DNA of 64,000 nt from Flavobacterium shii (lineage in GTDB: Bacteria > Bacteroidota > Bacteroidia > Flavobacteriales > Flavobacteriaceae), in contig NZ_JAOZEW010000025.1 of NCBI RefSeq assembly GCF_025847235.1, forward strand, positions 28,199 to 92,198, in the 5' to 3' direction. A model generated the notes under the pieces. The model saw nothing but the letters and a program-made list of their open reading frames with translations. It had not been told where the DNA came from and ran no database searches. The translations under genes were made by a program, and so were the position numbers. Of the stretch, positions 35,703 through 44,226 are shown piece after piece. How positions within the stretch are numbered: position 1 is the first letter of the stretch; every line of letters begins with the position of its first letter.

Positions 35703-36146
35703 TTATTTCTTAGTTGGAAATTTCCAATCGAATTCATCTTTACTATTGATGATTGCACCAATTTCGAATTTTACTACTTCTTCAAATTCTGTTTGAAAGA
35801 TTATCCAGTTTTCTTCGTTAAAGTAATTCTCGAAAGTATCAAACTCTTCTTGTGTAAATTTTGTAATTTCTTTGGTTGCCAAATCTTTTTTTACATCTGA
35901 AATTTTTCTTCCTATGATTTTAAAACCAAAGATTTCCAAATCTGGACTTGATGCAACTGCATAACCCAATCTTAAATCTTCTTCCTGATAAAATGTCAAT
36001 CTTATTTTAAGCTTGTTGTAAGCAAAAATCACATTATCATCTTCGTCTTTGTAGTTTCTATCTGGTTTGCCATAAATAGCTGTAACGTCGTTCTGTTTCA
36101 TACCGAACAACAGCTTGTCTATTCCGTTTTTTGGATTTATTTTCAT
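35703..36146 (-). CDS. Conserved hypothetical protein
   Basis: 147 residues, without signal peptide or membrane segment. The N-terminal LLFGMKQNDVTAIYGKPDRNY is a pattern seen in small proteins of unknown function with a KxxVxxxxGxPD motif. Acidic, probably cytosolic alpha/beta. It lies between convergent terminator and a divergent secreted-protein gene and gives no operon context. Confidence 0.7.
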   Translation of the reverse strand: MKINPKNGIDKLLFGMKQNDVTAIYGKPDRNYKDEDDNVIFAYNKLKIRLTFYQEEDLRLGYAVASSPDLEIFGFKIIGRKISDVKKDLATKEITKFTQEEFDTFENYFNEENWIIFQTEFEEVVKFEIGAIINSKDEFDWKFPTKK

Positions 36147-36435
36147 GTGTCTCTTTCTATTGATTTAAAAAGGCAAATTTCGCAAAGTTTTTTACAAACT
36201 GCATTATGTTTCTATTTTAATTACAATAAAAATGGAAACCATTTAGAGATTAAGGTTAATTAAGTTTAAAAATAGAATGTGAATCAATTATGGAACACAG
36301 TGAAGCGAATTAAACAGTTTTAATCCCGTTATATTAAGTTTCAAATTAATCGCCACGATATACCGTATTTACTCTCTATGCTTTTAATGAAGTTAAAAAA
36401 TCAATATCTTTGGCTACTCAAAAAGTATTGAACTC

Positions 36436-37056
36436 ATGAAAAATTTCATTCTATTATTATTTTTCTCTTATTCTGTAATTAGCTTTTCACAATCGGTTCA
36501 AAGCAAAATTCTAACAAAATCTGAAATAACCGAACGAGACTTAGATGGTGGTAAATTCCCAATTTTCAGAGCCTACGAATATCAGGATAAAGGTGGTGTT
36601 TATGAATTGATCCTTAGTGAAAACCAAAAAGTTATTTCGCCTAAAGATACTTTGAATACCAGAATCGAAGCAATTTGCTATTTAAATGATCATGGTGGTT
36701 ATATTGAAAAATGGAAAATAAATGATTTAGTTGAAAGTGCCGAAGTAGAAGAAACTACTATTTGGTTTTGGACAAAATATTGCAGCACGCAAGATTTAGA
36801 TGACGATGGATATGTAGACCCTGTAATTGTTTATGGTACAAAAACTGATGATGACAACTTAAGACGAATTAAAATCATCACTATTTATAAAGGCAAAAAA
36901 TACGCTATACGCGCTGTTGAGTGCGATTTAGACTATTGCAGAAGCTTTAAAAAAGATAAAAACTGGAATTTATTACCTCAAAAAATAAAAATTCACATCG
37001 ATCAATTACTTGCCAAAATTAGAAAAGAACAACATATATTATTGAAAGATGGTTAG
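36436..37056 (+). CDS. Secreted hypothetical protein, possibly of the M949_RS01915 surface-polysaccharide family
   Basis: 206 residues with a signal peptide ending at ISFSQ (15-19). The middle part (FRAYEYQDKGGVYELIL, IEKWKINDLVE) and DLDDDGYVDPVIVYGTK (calcium-binding-like acidic loop) resemble a family annotated, as I recall it, as M949_RS01915 surface polysaccharide biosynthesis proteins. That assignment rests on memory of the pattern only. It is a single gene, followed by degenerate repeats. Confidence 0.65.
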   Translation: MKNFILLLFFSYSVISFSQSVQSKILTKSEITERDLDGGKFPIFRAYEYQDKGGVYELILSENQKVISPKDTLNTRIEAICYLNDHGGYIEKWKINDLVESAEVEETTIWFWTKYCSTQDLDDDGYVDPVIVYGTKTDDDNLRRIKIITIYKGKKYAIRAVECDLDYCRSFKKDKNWNLLPQKIKIHIDQLLAKIRKEQHILLKDG

Positions 37057-37249
37057 AAACAAGTTTTAATTATTTTTTACCGCAGATTTAATGAGCATAG
37101 ATTGTAAAAAAGTTAGTCACTAATTTTCACTAATTCATTTATTAGCAAAAAATTAGATAGAATTTCGATTAAGCAGATCTAAAAATTCACTTAAACCTTA
37201 GCCAATCTTTGCGCTTAATTTTTTTAGTGAATTATAAAGAACGTTTTTA

Positions 37250-37846
37250 TTATAGTTTTTGTCTCAGGTTTTCTTTTACCTCATCGAACCATTCTTCTCT
37301 CAAAATGCTTAAAATAATAGAATCCCGACGTACTTCACTACCAAAAGTAGGCATGTGATTACGCAAAACACCTTCGACTTTGCAACCGATGCTTTTCATG
37401 GCTGCTATGCTTCGTTGGTTATTATTATCGGCACGGAATTCTACTCGTTCCATTCCCATAGTTTCGAATGCGTATTGTAATAATAAGAATTTACAATGCT
37501 TATTTAATCCTGTTCCTCTAAAGGCCAAACCATACCAGGTATATCCTAATTGCAAGGTTTTAAAAGACAGTTGCATATCGTAAAAACGAGTACTTCCTGC
37601 GTATTTTCCTGATTTTTTATCAAATACTATGAAGGGAAATTCAATTTTCTTTTCTCTTGCTTTTAGAGCAATATCTATATAATTCTCTAGGTTTTCTTTT
37701 CCGTTGGCACGAATTAACGAATATTCCCAAGTATTAGGTTCGTTGATAGAAATCTCTAATAAATTCTCGACATCGGTTTTTTGTAAAGGACGTAACAAAA
37801 CTAAATCGTCTTCGAGTACTATATTTTCAGAAAAATTGAAATCCAT
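37250..37846 (-). CDS. GNAT-family N-acetyltransferase (RimJ/RimL-like)
   Basis: 198 residues. N-terminal LVLLRPLQKTDVENLL is typical of this subfamily. The acetyl-CoA binding region lies around 105-150 (LGYTWYGLAFRGTGLNKHCK, MERVEFRADNNNQRSIAAMKSIGCKVEGVLRNH). It transfers an acetyl group to an amine of an unknown protein or small molecule in the cytoplasm. It lies 46 nt downstream of the 118-residue hypothetical gene on the same strand and may be co-transcribed. Confidence 0.88.
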   Translation of the reverse strand: MDFNFSENIVLEDDLVLLRPLQKTDVENLLEISINEPNTWEYSLIRANGKENLENYIDIALKAREKKIEFPFIVFDKKSGKYAGSTRFYDMQLSFKTLQLGYTWYGLAFRGTGLNKHCKFLLLQYAFETMGMERVEFRADNNNQRSIAAMKSIGCKVEGVLRNHMPTFGSEVRRDSIILSILREEWFDEVKENLRQKL

Positions 37847-37892
37847 TTTATTTAAAAAAATTAATTTTATAATCTATTCAAAACTCTTTTTA

Positions 37893-38249
37893 TTATTCGC
37901 TCATTTCGTCATAACGCTCTGGAACTTGTGGATCATATAGCGAACATTTGAATTCCTCTAAAGCGCTTACTAATATATCCATTGTTTTCCCTTCGGTTCC
38001 ATAACAATCGATTTTAATACTTTGCGGCGTAGTAATTACTTGGAAAGCTCCTTTACCATCGTTATTTTTCCAGCTGTTATCATCGACTTTTTCCCATTTG
38101 GAAAACAATGAACTTATTCGGTTTAGGATTACAGCAACAGGAAGCTGCTCCAAACCTTCCACTTCTTGTTCTTCGACAAGTGCCTCGTAAACTTCATGGT
38201 GATTTAAATAAATCCCCTCTAGATATTTCCAAAAAACTAATTCGTACAT
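37893..38249 (-). CDS. Conserved hypothetical protein
   Basis: 118 residues, acidic, with no signal peptide. N-terminal helix MYELVFWKYLEG and a central mixed segment FSKWEKVDDNSWKNNDGKGAF. No family was recognised. Together with the GNAT gene downstream it forms a small minus-strand pair. Confidence 0.7.
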   Translation of the reverse strand: MYELVFWKYLEGIYLNHHEVYEALVEEQEVEGLEQLPVAVILNRISSLFSKWEKVDDNSWKNNDGKGAFQVITTPQSIKIDCYGTEGKTMDILVSALEEFKCSLYDPQVPERYDEMSE

Positions 38250-38264
38250 AATAAAGTGGTTTTT

Positions 38265-38341
38265 AGCCCCGATAGTAGCAGCATCCTTTTTCTGGCTTCT
38301 TTAGCTGGGAAAAGATATAGCGAATAGCGGGATTAGCTCCT
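38265..38341 (+). ncRNA. Structured RNA resembling the flavo-1 motif
   Basis: The sequence beginning AGCCCCGATAG, with ATCCTTTT and AAAAGAT arms in the middle, and ending AATAGCGGGATTAGCT can fold with AGC..CCCG paired to CGGG..GCT and an inner hairpin. This is the layout of an intergenic element that recurs in Flavobacterium genomes, which I associate with the flavo-1 RNA motif; I cannot run the Rfam model. The strand is chosen from the order of the conserved boxes. A similar start (AGCCCCGATGGGAACC) occurs at 63965, cut by the window edge. Confidence 0.45.
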
Positions 38342-38370
38342 GAAAAGCTAATTATTTTAATGATATTTTA

Positions 38371-38418
38371 AACACGAATTTCACGAATTATTTAGTAACA
38401 ATTCGTAAAATTCGTGTT
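38371..38418 (+). repeat. Hairpin of the AAACACGAATT repeat family, possible terminator
   Basis: Arms 38371-38389 and 38400-38418 pair over 19 bp with one mismatch and a 10-nt loop. A T-run at 38421-38426 follows, so on the plus strand it could terminate the RNA element upstream. It also sits just past the purM stop. Confidence 0.55.
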
Positions 38419-38424
38419 AGTTTT

Positions 38425-39603
38425 TTAATATTTGAATGTACCGTATTCGCTAGTAATTGTTAGTTTCTTATCATCTGCTGCCTCTACTCTTCCTACGATT
38501 TGCGCATCGACATTGTATGATTTTGAAATTGCAATTATATCCTGTGCAATCGCTTCTGGGACGTATAATTCCATACGGTGACCGCAATTAAATACCTGAT
38601 ACATTTCTTTCCAATCGGTTTTGGATTGTTCCTGAATAAGTTGAAACAATGGTGGAACTGGAAATAAATTATCTTTTATAATGTGCAAATTCTGTACAAA
38701 ATGAAGGATTTTTGTTTGCGCTCCTCCACTACAATGTACCATTCCATGAATTTCGTCTGACGTATATTTATCTAATATATTCTTGATAATCGGCGCGTAA
38801 GTTCTTGTTGGCGAAAGTACCAATTGTCCTGCATCGATTGGGCTATTCTCGACTGCATCGGTAAGTTTTACTTGCCCTGAATAAATTAATTCTTCGGGAA
38901 CTGCTGCATCAAAACTTTCCGGATATTTGGTCGCCAGGTATTTCCCGAAAACATCATGACGTGCTGATGTTAATCCGTTGCTTCCCATTCCGCCATTATA
39001 ACTTTTTTCGTAAGTTGCCTGACCAAATGAAGCCAAACCAACGATTACGTCTCCAGCCTTGATATTGGCATTATCTATAACTTTTGAACGTTTCATGCGA
39101 GCCGTTACGGTAGAATCTACGATTATGGTACGAACGATATCGCCAACATCGGCAGTTTCTCCTCCGGTTGAATGGATGGTCACGCCAAAAGTGTCTAACT
39201 CTTTTATTAATTCTTCGGTTCCGTTGATGATTGCTGAAATTACTTCGACTGGAATAAGGTTTTTATTTCTTCCGATTGTTGATGAAAGCAAGATATTATC
39301 GGTTGCTCCTACACACAATAAATCATCAATGTTCATGATTAATGCATCTTGTGCAATGCCTTTCCATACCGATAAATCACCTGTTTCTTTCCAGTACATA
39401 TAGGCCAAAGATGATTTTGTACCCGCACCATCGGCATGCATAATCAAGCAATAATCCTGATCTTGGGTTAAATAGTCTGGAACAATTTTACAGAATGCTT
39501 GTGGAAACAATCCTTTATCAATATTTTTTATGGCGTTGTGTACGTCTTCTTTGGATGCCGAAACACCTCTTTGTGCGTACCTTTTGCTAGAATCTGAACT
39601 CAT
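38425..39603 (-). CDS. purM: Phosphoribosylformylglycinamidine cyclo-ligase (AIR synthase)
   Basis: 392 residues. RYAQRGVSASKEDVHNAI at the N-terminus, MHADGAGTKSSLAYMYW, IAQDALIMNIDDLLCVGA and HSTGGETADVGD are the conserved blocks of the PurM superfamily; the length and spacing match the long Bacteroidetes form. It closes the imidazole ring to form AIR in purine synthesis, using ATP. A TATCTTTG -7 box lies 28 nt before the ATG. Confidence 0.93.
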   Translation of the reverse strand: MSSDSSKRYAQRGVSASKEDVHNAIKNIDKGLFPQAFCKIVPDYLTQDQDYCLIMHADGAGTKSSLAYMYWKETGDLSVWKGIAQDALIMNIDDLLCVGATDNILLSSTIGRNKNLIPVEVISAIINGTEELIKELDTFGVTIHSTGGETADVGDIVRTIIVDSTVTARMKRSKVIDNANIKAGDVIVGLASFGQATYEKSYNGGMGSNGLTSARHDVFGKYLATKYPESFDAAVPEELIYSGQVKLTDAVENSPIDAGQLVLSPTRTYAPIIKNILDKYTSDEIHGMVHCSGGAQTKILHFVQNLHIIKDNLFPVPPLFQLIQEQSKTDWKEMYQVFNCGHRMELYVPEAIAQDIIAISKSYNVDAQIVGRVEAADDKKLTITSEYGTFKY

Positions 39604-39631
39604 GAAATTAGTTTGTGTTGTTGATGTTGTG

Positions 39632-39639
39632 CAAAGATA
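39632..39639 (-). promoter_or_regulatory. Candidate -7 box (TATCTTTG) of purM
   Basis: On the minus strand TATCTTTG matches TAnnTTTG exactly, 28 nt upstream of the purM ATG. No clear -33 TTG. Confidence 0.5.
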
Positions 39640-39685
39640 ACCAGTTTTTTTAATTGTCGTGTTTATAGATTGTCTGAAACAGAAA

Positions 39686-39720
39686 AAAATCCGATAAGTT
39701 TGAGATTCTTATCGGATTTT
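39686..39720 (-). terminator. Rho-independent terminator upstream of purM
   Basis: AAAATCCGATAAG (39686-39698) and CTTATCGGATTTT (39708-39720) form a perfect 13-bp stem; on the minus strand the hairpin is followed by seven U. It lies about 340 nt beyond the terminator of the glutamine synthetase gene. The stretch between the two (39721-40059) has no ORF. Confidence 0.75.
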
Positions 39721-40059
39721 CAGAAAAAAGTGTTTGGAAATCTAGATCCATACCATGGTATTTCCACTCGGGCATTGATGCGTTTTGAAATAATTAAATA
39801 ATTCGTACTCTATAGGAACTAATACGACAAAATTTATCTAGACAAGAATAAATCAACCAACTTTAGTTATGAGCCTGACAGTAATTCATACACTCCTATA
39901 CTCACATAAACTACTGATTAACAGAACTATCATAGCTAATGTACGAATTTTATCAATACTTATTTTTTTTTTAGACCAAAAACTATTAACACCTAATGGA
40001 TAATTATTATAATTAGTTATAGTCAACTTTTTTTAGAATCAGGCAACTCTATAAAAATA

Positions 40060-40083
40060 AAGGTCTGGTAAATACCAGACCTT
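40060..40083 (-). terminator. Terminator of the type III glutamine synthetase gene
   Basis: AAGGTCTGGTA (40060-40070) and TACCAGACCTT (40073-40083) form a perfect 11-bp stem with a minimal loop, followed on the minus strand by a U-rich tail. It lies 20 nt past the stop codon. Confidence 0.88.
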
Positions 40084-40103
40084 CATATAGTAGTTAATAA
40101 CTT

Positions 40104-42293
40104 TTATTTTGTAAACAGTAACTCTCTGTATTTAGTTAATGTCCAGATTTCGTTATCTACAAGTAACTCTAGTTTATCGCAGTGATTTCTAATATCCTCA
40201 AAATAAGGCTTCACTTTATTACAGTAAGCTTCAGCCATTTCTTGCGCATCTGTCAAGTGATTTGCTTTCTTTCTTTCATTGGTCATCGCTTCTACTTTAG
40301 AATTGATTCCTTCGATATGTCCAGAAATTTCTTTAATCAATACAATTTGCTCTTTTGCAGTAGTAAGGAAATCATCTCCAAAGATTTCTTTCAATCCTTT
40401 TACATTTTCTATCAATGTATTTTGGTAACGAATAGCAGTAGGAATAACATGATTTTTAGAAATATCTCCTAAAACTCTACCTTCTATTTGAATTTTCTTA
40501 GTGTACTCTTCCAATTCGATTTCGTAACGTGCCTCAACCTCAATATGGTTCATAATTCCCATTTCTGAGAATAAATCCAATGCTTGTTTAGATGCTCTTG
40601 CTTTTAATGCTTCAGGAGTTGTTTTATGATTACTCAAACCTCTTTTACCAGCTTCGATTTCCCATGCTTCGCTATATCCATCTCCTTCAAAAAGGATTTT
40701 TTTAGAAACTTTAATATACTCTCTTAAAACATTAAAGATCGCATCGTCTTTCTTCATGTCTTTTAATTCGATCAAAGCATCAACTTCTACTTTAAAGTCT
40801 TTTAATTGTTTTGCTACAATTGTGTTAAGCGTAGTCATTGAGTTGGCACAGTTTGCAGATGAACCAACTGCTCTAAACTCAAATTTATTACCCGTAAAGG
40901 CAAATGGTGAAGTTCTGTTTCTGTCGGTATTGTCCAAAAGTACGTCTGGAATTTTACCTACTACATTTAGTTTTAAGTCTGTTTTTTCTTCTGGAGATAA
41001 TTTTCCAGAAGTTACACCTTCTAATTCTGCCAGAACCTTTGTTAATTGCTCTCCAATAAACACAGAAATAATTGCTGGTGGCGCTTCATTTGCTCCTAAT
41101 CGGTGATCATTACTTGCTGTTGCAATTGCTGCTCTTAATAATTCTTCATAATCATTAACTGCTTTAATTGTATTGATAAAGAAAGTTAAGAATTGTAAAT
41201 TACTCATTGGGGTTTTGCTTGGACTTAACAAGTTTACACCTGTATCTGTTGCCAATGACCAGTTGTTGTGTTTACCTGATCCATTAACTCCTTTAAATGG
41301 TTTTTCGTGAAATAATACTTTAAAATCGTGGCGTTCACCCACTTTTTGCATTACATCCATTAATAAACAATTATGGTCTACTGCCAAATTTGTCTCTTCG
41401 AAAATAGGAGCCAACTCAAACTGATTTGGCGCTACTTCATTATGACGTGTTTTTACTGGTATACCTAATAACATACATTCTTGCTCCAAATCTCTCATAT
41501 ATAGTAATGCACGAGTAGGAATTGAACCAAAATAATGATCGTCTAATTGTTGTCCTTTGGCGGAGGTATGCCCCAGCAAAGTTCTTCCTGTCATCATAAG
41601 ATCAGGACGAGATTCGGCTAGAGACCTGTCTATAAGAAAATATTCCTGCTCCCAACCAAGTGTTGCAGTAACTTTCTTTACGTTTTTATCAAAATATTTA
41701 CAAATATCTGTTGCTGCATCATCAATTGCAGATAATGCTCTTAATAATGGAATTTTATTATCTAATGCTTCTCCTGTATAAGAAATAAAAACAGTAGGTA
41801 TACATAAAGTAGTTCCAAAAATAAATGCTGGAGATGTAGGATCCCAAGCTGTATATCCTCTTGCTTCGAATGTATTTCTTATTCCTCCATTTGGAAAACT
41901 CGAAGCATCTGGTTCTTGTTGTACCAATTGTGCTCCACCAAATTTCTCTACTGGATCACTACCATCATAAGATGTTTCGAAAAAAGCATCATGCTTTTCT
42001 GCAGTTGTTCCTGTTAATGGCTGAAACCAGTGTGTATAATGAGTAACCCCTTTTGAGAGTGCCCATTCTTTCATACCCATTGCGATATAATCGGCCAATT
42101 TTCTGTCTATCTTAGTTCCATGCTGAACCGCTCCTTGTACTCCTTTAAATGCATCCGAAGTCAAATACTGCTTCATTGCTTTATCGTTAAATACATTCGA
42201 ACCAAAAATGATTGATTTTCTGTCGGTTTCTTCAAACTGAACAGGCTTTCTTGTTGATGCTTCTTTTAAAGCTTGAAAACGTAATGTTGACAT
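40104..42293 (-). CDS. glnN: Glutamine synthetase type III
   Basis: 729 residues, the size of GSIII. The N-terminal FGSNVFND block, GWEQEYFLIDRSLAESRPDL, the HNEVAPNQFELAPIFE box, SGKHNNWSLATDTG and GSSANCANSMTTLNTI are the conserved GSIII sites for ammonium, glutamate and ATP binding. It makes glutamine from glutamate, ammonia and ATP. It is divergent from a type II enzyme, with a shared 399-bp control region, and has a TATATTTG -7 box 43 nt before the ATG. Confidence 0.95.
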   Translation of the reverse strand: MSTLRFQALKEASTRKPVQFEETDRKSIIFGSNVFNDKAMKQYLTSDAFKGVQGAVQHGTKIDRKLADYIAMGMKEWALSKGVTHYTHWFQPLTGTTAEKHDAFFETSYDGSDPVEKFGGAQLVQQEPDASSFPNGGIRNTFEARGYTAWDPTSPAFIFGTTLCIPTVFISYTGEALDNKIPLLRALSAIDDAATDICKYFDKNVKKVTATLGWEQEYFLIDRSLAESRPDLMMTGRTLLGHTSAKGQQLDDHYFGSIPTRALLYMRDLEQECMLLGIPVKTRHNEVAPNQFELAPIFEETNLAVDHNCLLMDVMQKVGERHDFKVLFHEKPFKGVNGSGKHNNWSLATDTGVNLLSPSKTPMSNLQFLTFFINTIKAVNDYEELLRAAIATASNDHRLGANEAPPAIISVFIGEQLTKVLAELEGVTSGKLSPEEKTDLKLNVVGKIPDVLLDNTDRNRTSPFAFTGNKFEFRAVGSSANCANSMTTLNTIVAKQLKDFKVEVDALIELKDMKKDDAIFNVLREYIKVSKKILFEGDGYSEAWEIEAGKRGLSNHKTTPEALKARASKQALDLFSEMGIMNHIEVEARYEIELEEYTKKIQIEGRVLGDISKNHVIPTAIRYQNTLIENVKGLKEIFGDDFLTTAKEQIVLIKEISGHIEGINSKVEAMTNERKKANHLTDAQEMAEAYCNKVKPYFEDIRNHCDKLELLVDNEIWTLTKYRELLFTK

Positions 42294-42336
42294 GCAGACA
42301 AATTTTAAGTTATTAATTGAATTTTAAAATAAAGAG

Positions 42337-42344
42337 CAAATATA
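42337..42344 (-). promoter_or_regulatory. Candidate -7 box (TATATTTG) of the GSIII gene
   Basis: TATATTTG on the minus strand fits the consensus and predicts a leader of about 35-40 nt before the ATG at 42293. Confidence 0.5.
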
Positions 42345-42405
42345 ATAATAAATCCCCTCTTTTATAACCCGCTTCGTCCCTTTTATGGAAACAATTGAAA
42401 CTACA

Positions 42406-42635
42406 CCCCCATATTTTCGAAGTAATTTAACAAAACCCCATATTTTTTAGCATTAATAACACAATTTAATAATGACTAAATAACGCTCATTCGAAAAAAA
42501 ACAGCCTATAATTGCGGAATTATTTTTTATCCCCCTCTAAAATTGCCTTTTTTTAATTTTACAATGCAAAAATTGAGCTTATGAGAAAAATAACAATGCC
42601 TTAAATAAAAATCACCCCCATTTTTTTAGCAATAA
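42406..42635. repeat. Repeated CCCCAT-T-rich motif between two glutamine synthetase genes
   Basis: CCCCATATTTTTTAGCATTA (42436-42455) and CCCCATTTTTTTAGCAATAA (42616-42635) are nearly identical. A weaker copy, CCCCCATATTTTCGAAGTAA, begins at 42406, and CCCCCT follows a T-run near 42531. The last full copy ends 11 nt upstream of the -7 box of the type II gene, so these may be sites for a nitrogen regulator. Confidence 0.5.
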
Positions 42636-42646
42636 AAAATTAAATA

Positions 42647-42654
42647 TATATTTG
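42647..42654 (+). promoter_or_regulatory. -7 box (TATATTTG) of the type II glutamine synthetase gene
   Basis: Exact match to TAnnTTTG, 38 nt upstream of the ATG at 42693, directly downstream of the CCCCAT repeat at 42615-42635. Confidence 0.6.
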
Positions 42655-42692
42655 ACCCAACAAAAAAATCAAAAAAATTAATTTATATTATT

Positions 42693-43709
42693 ATGGCTAA
42701 AATAAAGTTAGAGTACATTTGGTTAGATGGATATGAACCGACTCAAAATCTTAGAAGCAAAACTAAAGTTGAAGAACATGAAAACTTCAAAGGAACACTA
42801 GAAGAACTTGGAAACTGGTCATTTGATGGTTCATCGACAAAACAAGCTGAAGGAGGTTCTTCGGACTGTTTATTAGTTCCTGTTGCAATTTACCCAGATC
42901 CAACTCGTATTAATGGATACTTAGTAATGTCTGAGGTTATGTATGCTGATGGAACTCCACATCCTTCTAACGGTAGAGCTACAATTGATGATGATAATGA
43001 TGATTTTTGGTTTGGATTCGAACAAGAGTATTTCATCATGGATACTAAAACTTTATTGCCATTAGGCTTCCCTGTTGGAGGATATCCTGCTCCACAAGGT
43101 ATGTACTACTGCTCTGTAGGTGGAAAAAATACTCACGGAAGAAAATTAGTAGAGGAACACGCTGATTTATGTATCGCTGCCGGTATTAACTTTGAAGGTA
43201 TTAACCAAGAGGTTGCTTGCGGACAATGGGAATTTCAATTATTTGCTAAAGGAGCCAAAAAAGCAGGTGATGAAATCTGGATTGCAAGATATTTATTAGA
43301 TCGTTTAACAGAGAAATATGGTTACTATATCGAGTATCACCCAAAACCACTTGGAGATACAGATTGGAATGGATCTGGAATGCATGCTAACTTCTCTAAC
43401 GAAGTTTTAAGAACATGTGGAGACCAAGCTACTTACGAAAGAATCTGTGAAGCTTTCCGTCCTGTAACTGCTGAGCATATTGCTGTTTACGGTGCTTACA
43501 ATGATTTACGTTTAACTGGTAAGCATGAAACTGCTTCTATTCATGATTTCTCTTACGGTATTTCTGACAGAGGAGCATCTATAAGAATTCCATTAATTAC
43601 TGTACAAAAAGGTTGGAAAGGATGGTTGGAAGACAGAAGACCAGCATCTAACGGTGACCCATATAAAATTGCTGCAAGAATTATCACAACTGTTAAGTCA
43701 GCATTGTAA
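42693..43709 (+). CDS. Glutamine synthetase type II (eukaryote-like)
   Basis: 338 residues, the size of GSII. Beta-grasp N-terminal domain with LEYIWLDGY and SFDGSSTKQAEG; catalytic domain with FGFEQEYFIMD, YYCSVGGKNTHGR, NQEVACGQWEFQ, GSGMHANFS and RGASIRIP. It forms glutamine from glutamate and ammonia. Having GSII and GSIII back to back implies that the two enzymes are used under different nitrogen states. Terminated by the hairpin at 43732. Confidence 0.95.
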   Translation: MAKIKLEYIWLDGYEPTQNLRSKTKVEEHENFKGTLEELGNWSFDGSSTKQAEGGSSDCLLVPVAIYPDPTRINGYLVMSEVMYADGTPHPSNGRATIDDDNDDFWFGFEQEYFIMDTKTLLPLGFPVGGYPAPQGMYYCSVGGKNTHGRKLVEEHADLCIAAGINFEGINQEVACGQWEFQLFAKGAKKAGDEIWIARYLLDRLTEKYGYYIEYHPKPLGDTDWNGSGMHANFSNEVLRTCGDQATYERICEAFRPVTAEHIAVYGAYNDLRLTGKHETASIHDFSYGISDRGASIRIPLITVQKGWKGWLEDRRPASNGDPYKIAARIITTVKSAL

Positions 43710-43731
43710 ATTCCATAGCTTTATAAAATAC

Positions 43732-43766
43732 AAAAGTGCCCCATATATATGTAGGCACTTTTTTTT
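43732..43766 (+). terminator. Terminator of the GSII gene
   Basis: AAAAGTGCC (43732-43740) and GGCACTTTT (43754-43762) pair around an AT-rich loop, followed by a run of T. Confidence 0.88.
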
Positions 43767-43961
43767 GTTTTTTCAACTATTAAGATAGTAAGGTTCAGCT
43801 TAGACTTCCTTAATCTCTTAATAAGAAAAATCACTTCTTTAATGTTTAAAAAAGTAACCTGATAATTTTTATAGAGTATATACTCATTCTTTTTTTAATT
43901 GTTTATTGGATACTCTCTCAAACTTGTCCCTGCATTATCGAGCTACTTGTGAGGACTCTTC

Positions 43962-44070
43962 TCCCGAAGTTTCGGGACGCTCAGCATGACAAAATTGGAG
44001 AAAAACTTTGCGAACTCTTCTCTATCAATTTTTCTTGCCACAGATTAAAAACTTTGCGCTCTTTGCGTTC
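43962..44070. repeat. Dispersed intergenic repeats (TCCCGAA-TTCGGGA with CGCTCAG; CCACAGATT tract)
   Basis: TCCCGAAGTTTCGGGA (43962-43977) is followed by CGCTCAGCATGAC (43978-43990). The same pair occurs at 63759-63787, and a close relative of CGCTCAGCATGAC lies inside icmF at 59189-59201. A CCACAGATTAAAAACTTTGC tract follows at about 44038. No ORF is supported in 43767-44194. Confidence 0.7.
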
Positions 44071-44194
44071 CATCAATCGATACTATTTAAACCCTAATTC
44101 TTTAATGCTAAAAAGCTTTAAACCTTAAACATTAAACTCTTTTCACTTTCCCCACATTTCACCAAAATAAGTTTCCAAGTCTAAAACCAAAAAC

Positions 44195-44202
44195 TATCTT
44201 TG
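44195..44202 (+). promoter_or_regulatory. -7 box (TATCTTTG) of the TerC-family gene
   Basis: Exact match to TAnnTTTG, 24 nt before the ATG at 44227. Confidence 0.55.
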
Positions 44203-44226
44203 TAGTTCATTAAAATAACATAATTT

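Noticed and set aside
39736..39765. Palindrome ATACCATGGTAT with GGAAAT/ATTTCC outside
   Set aside because: A single short palindrome without a neighbouring promoter or a second copy; kept only as a note.
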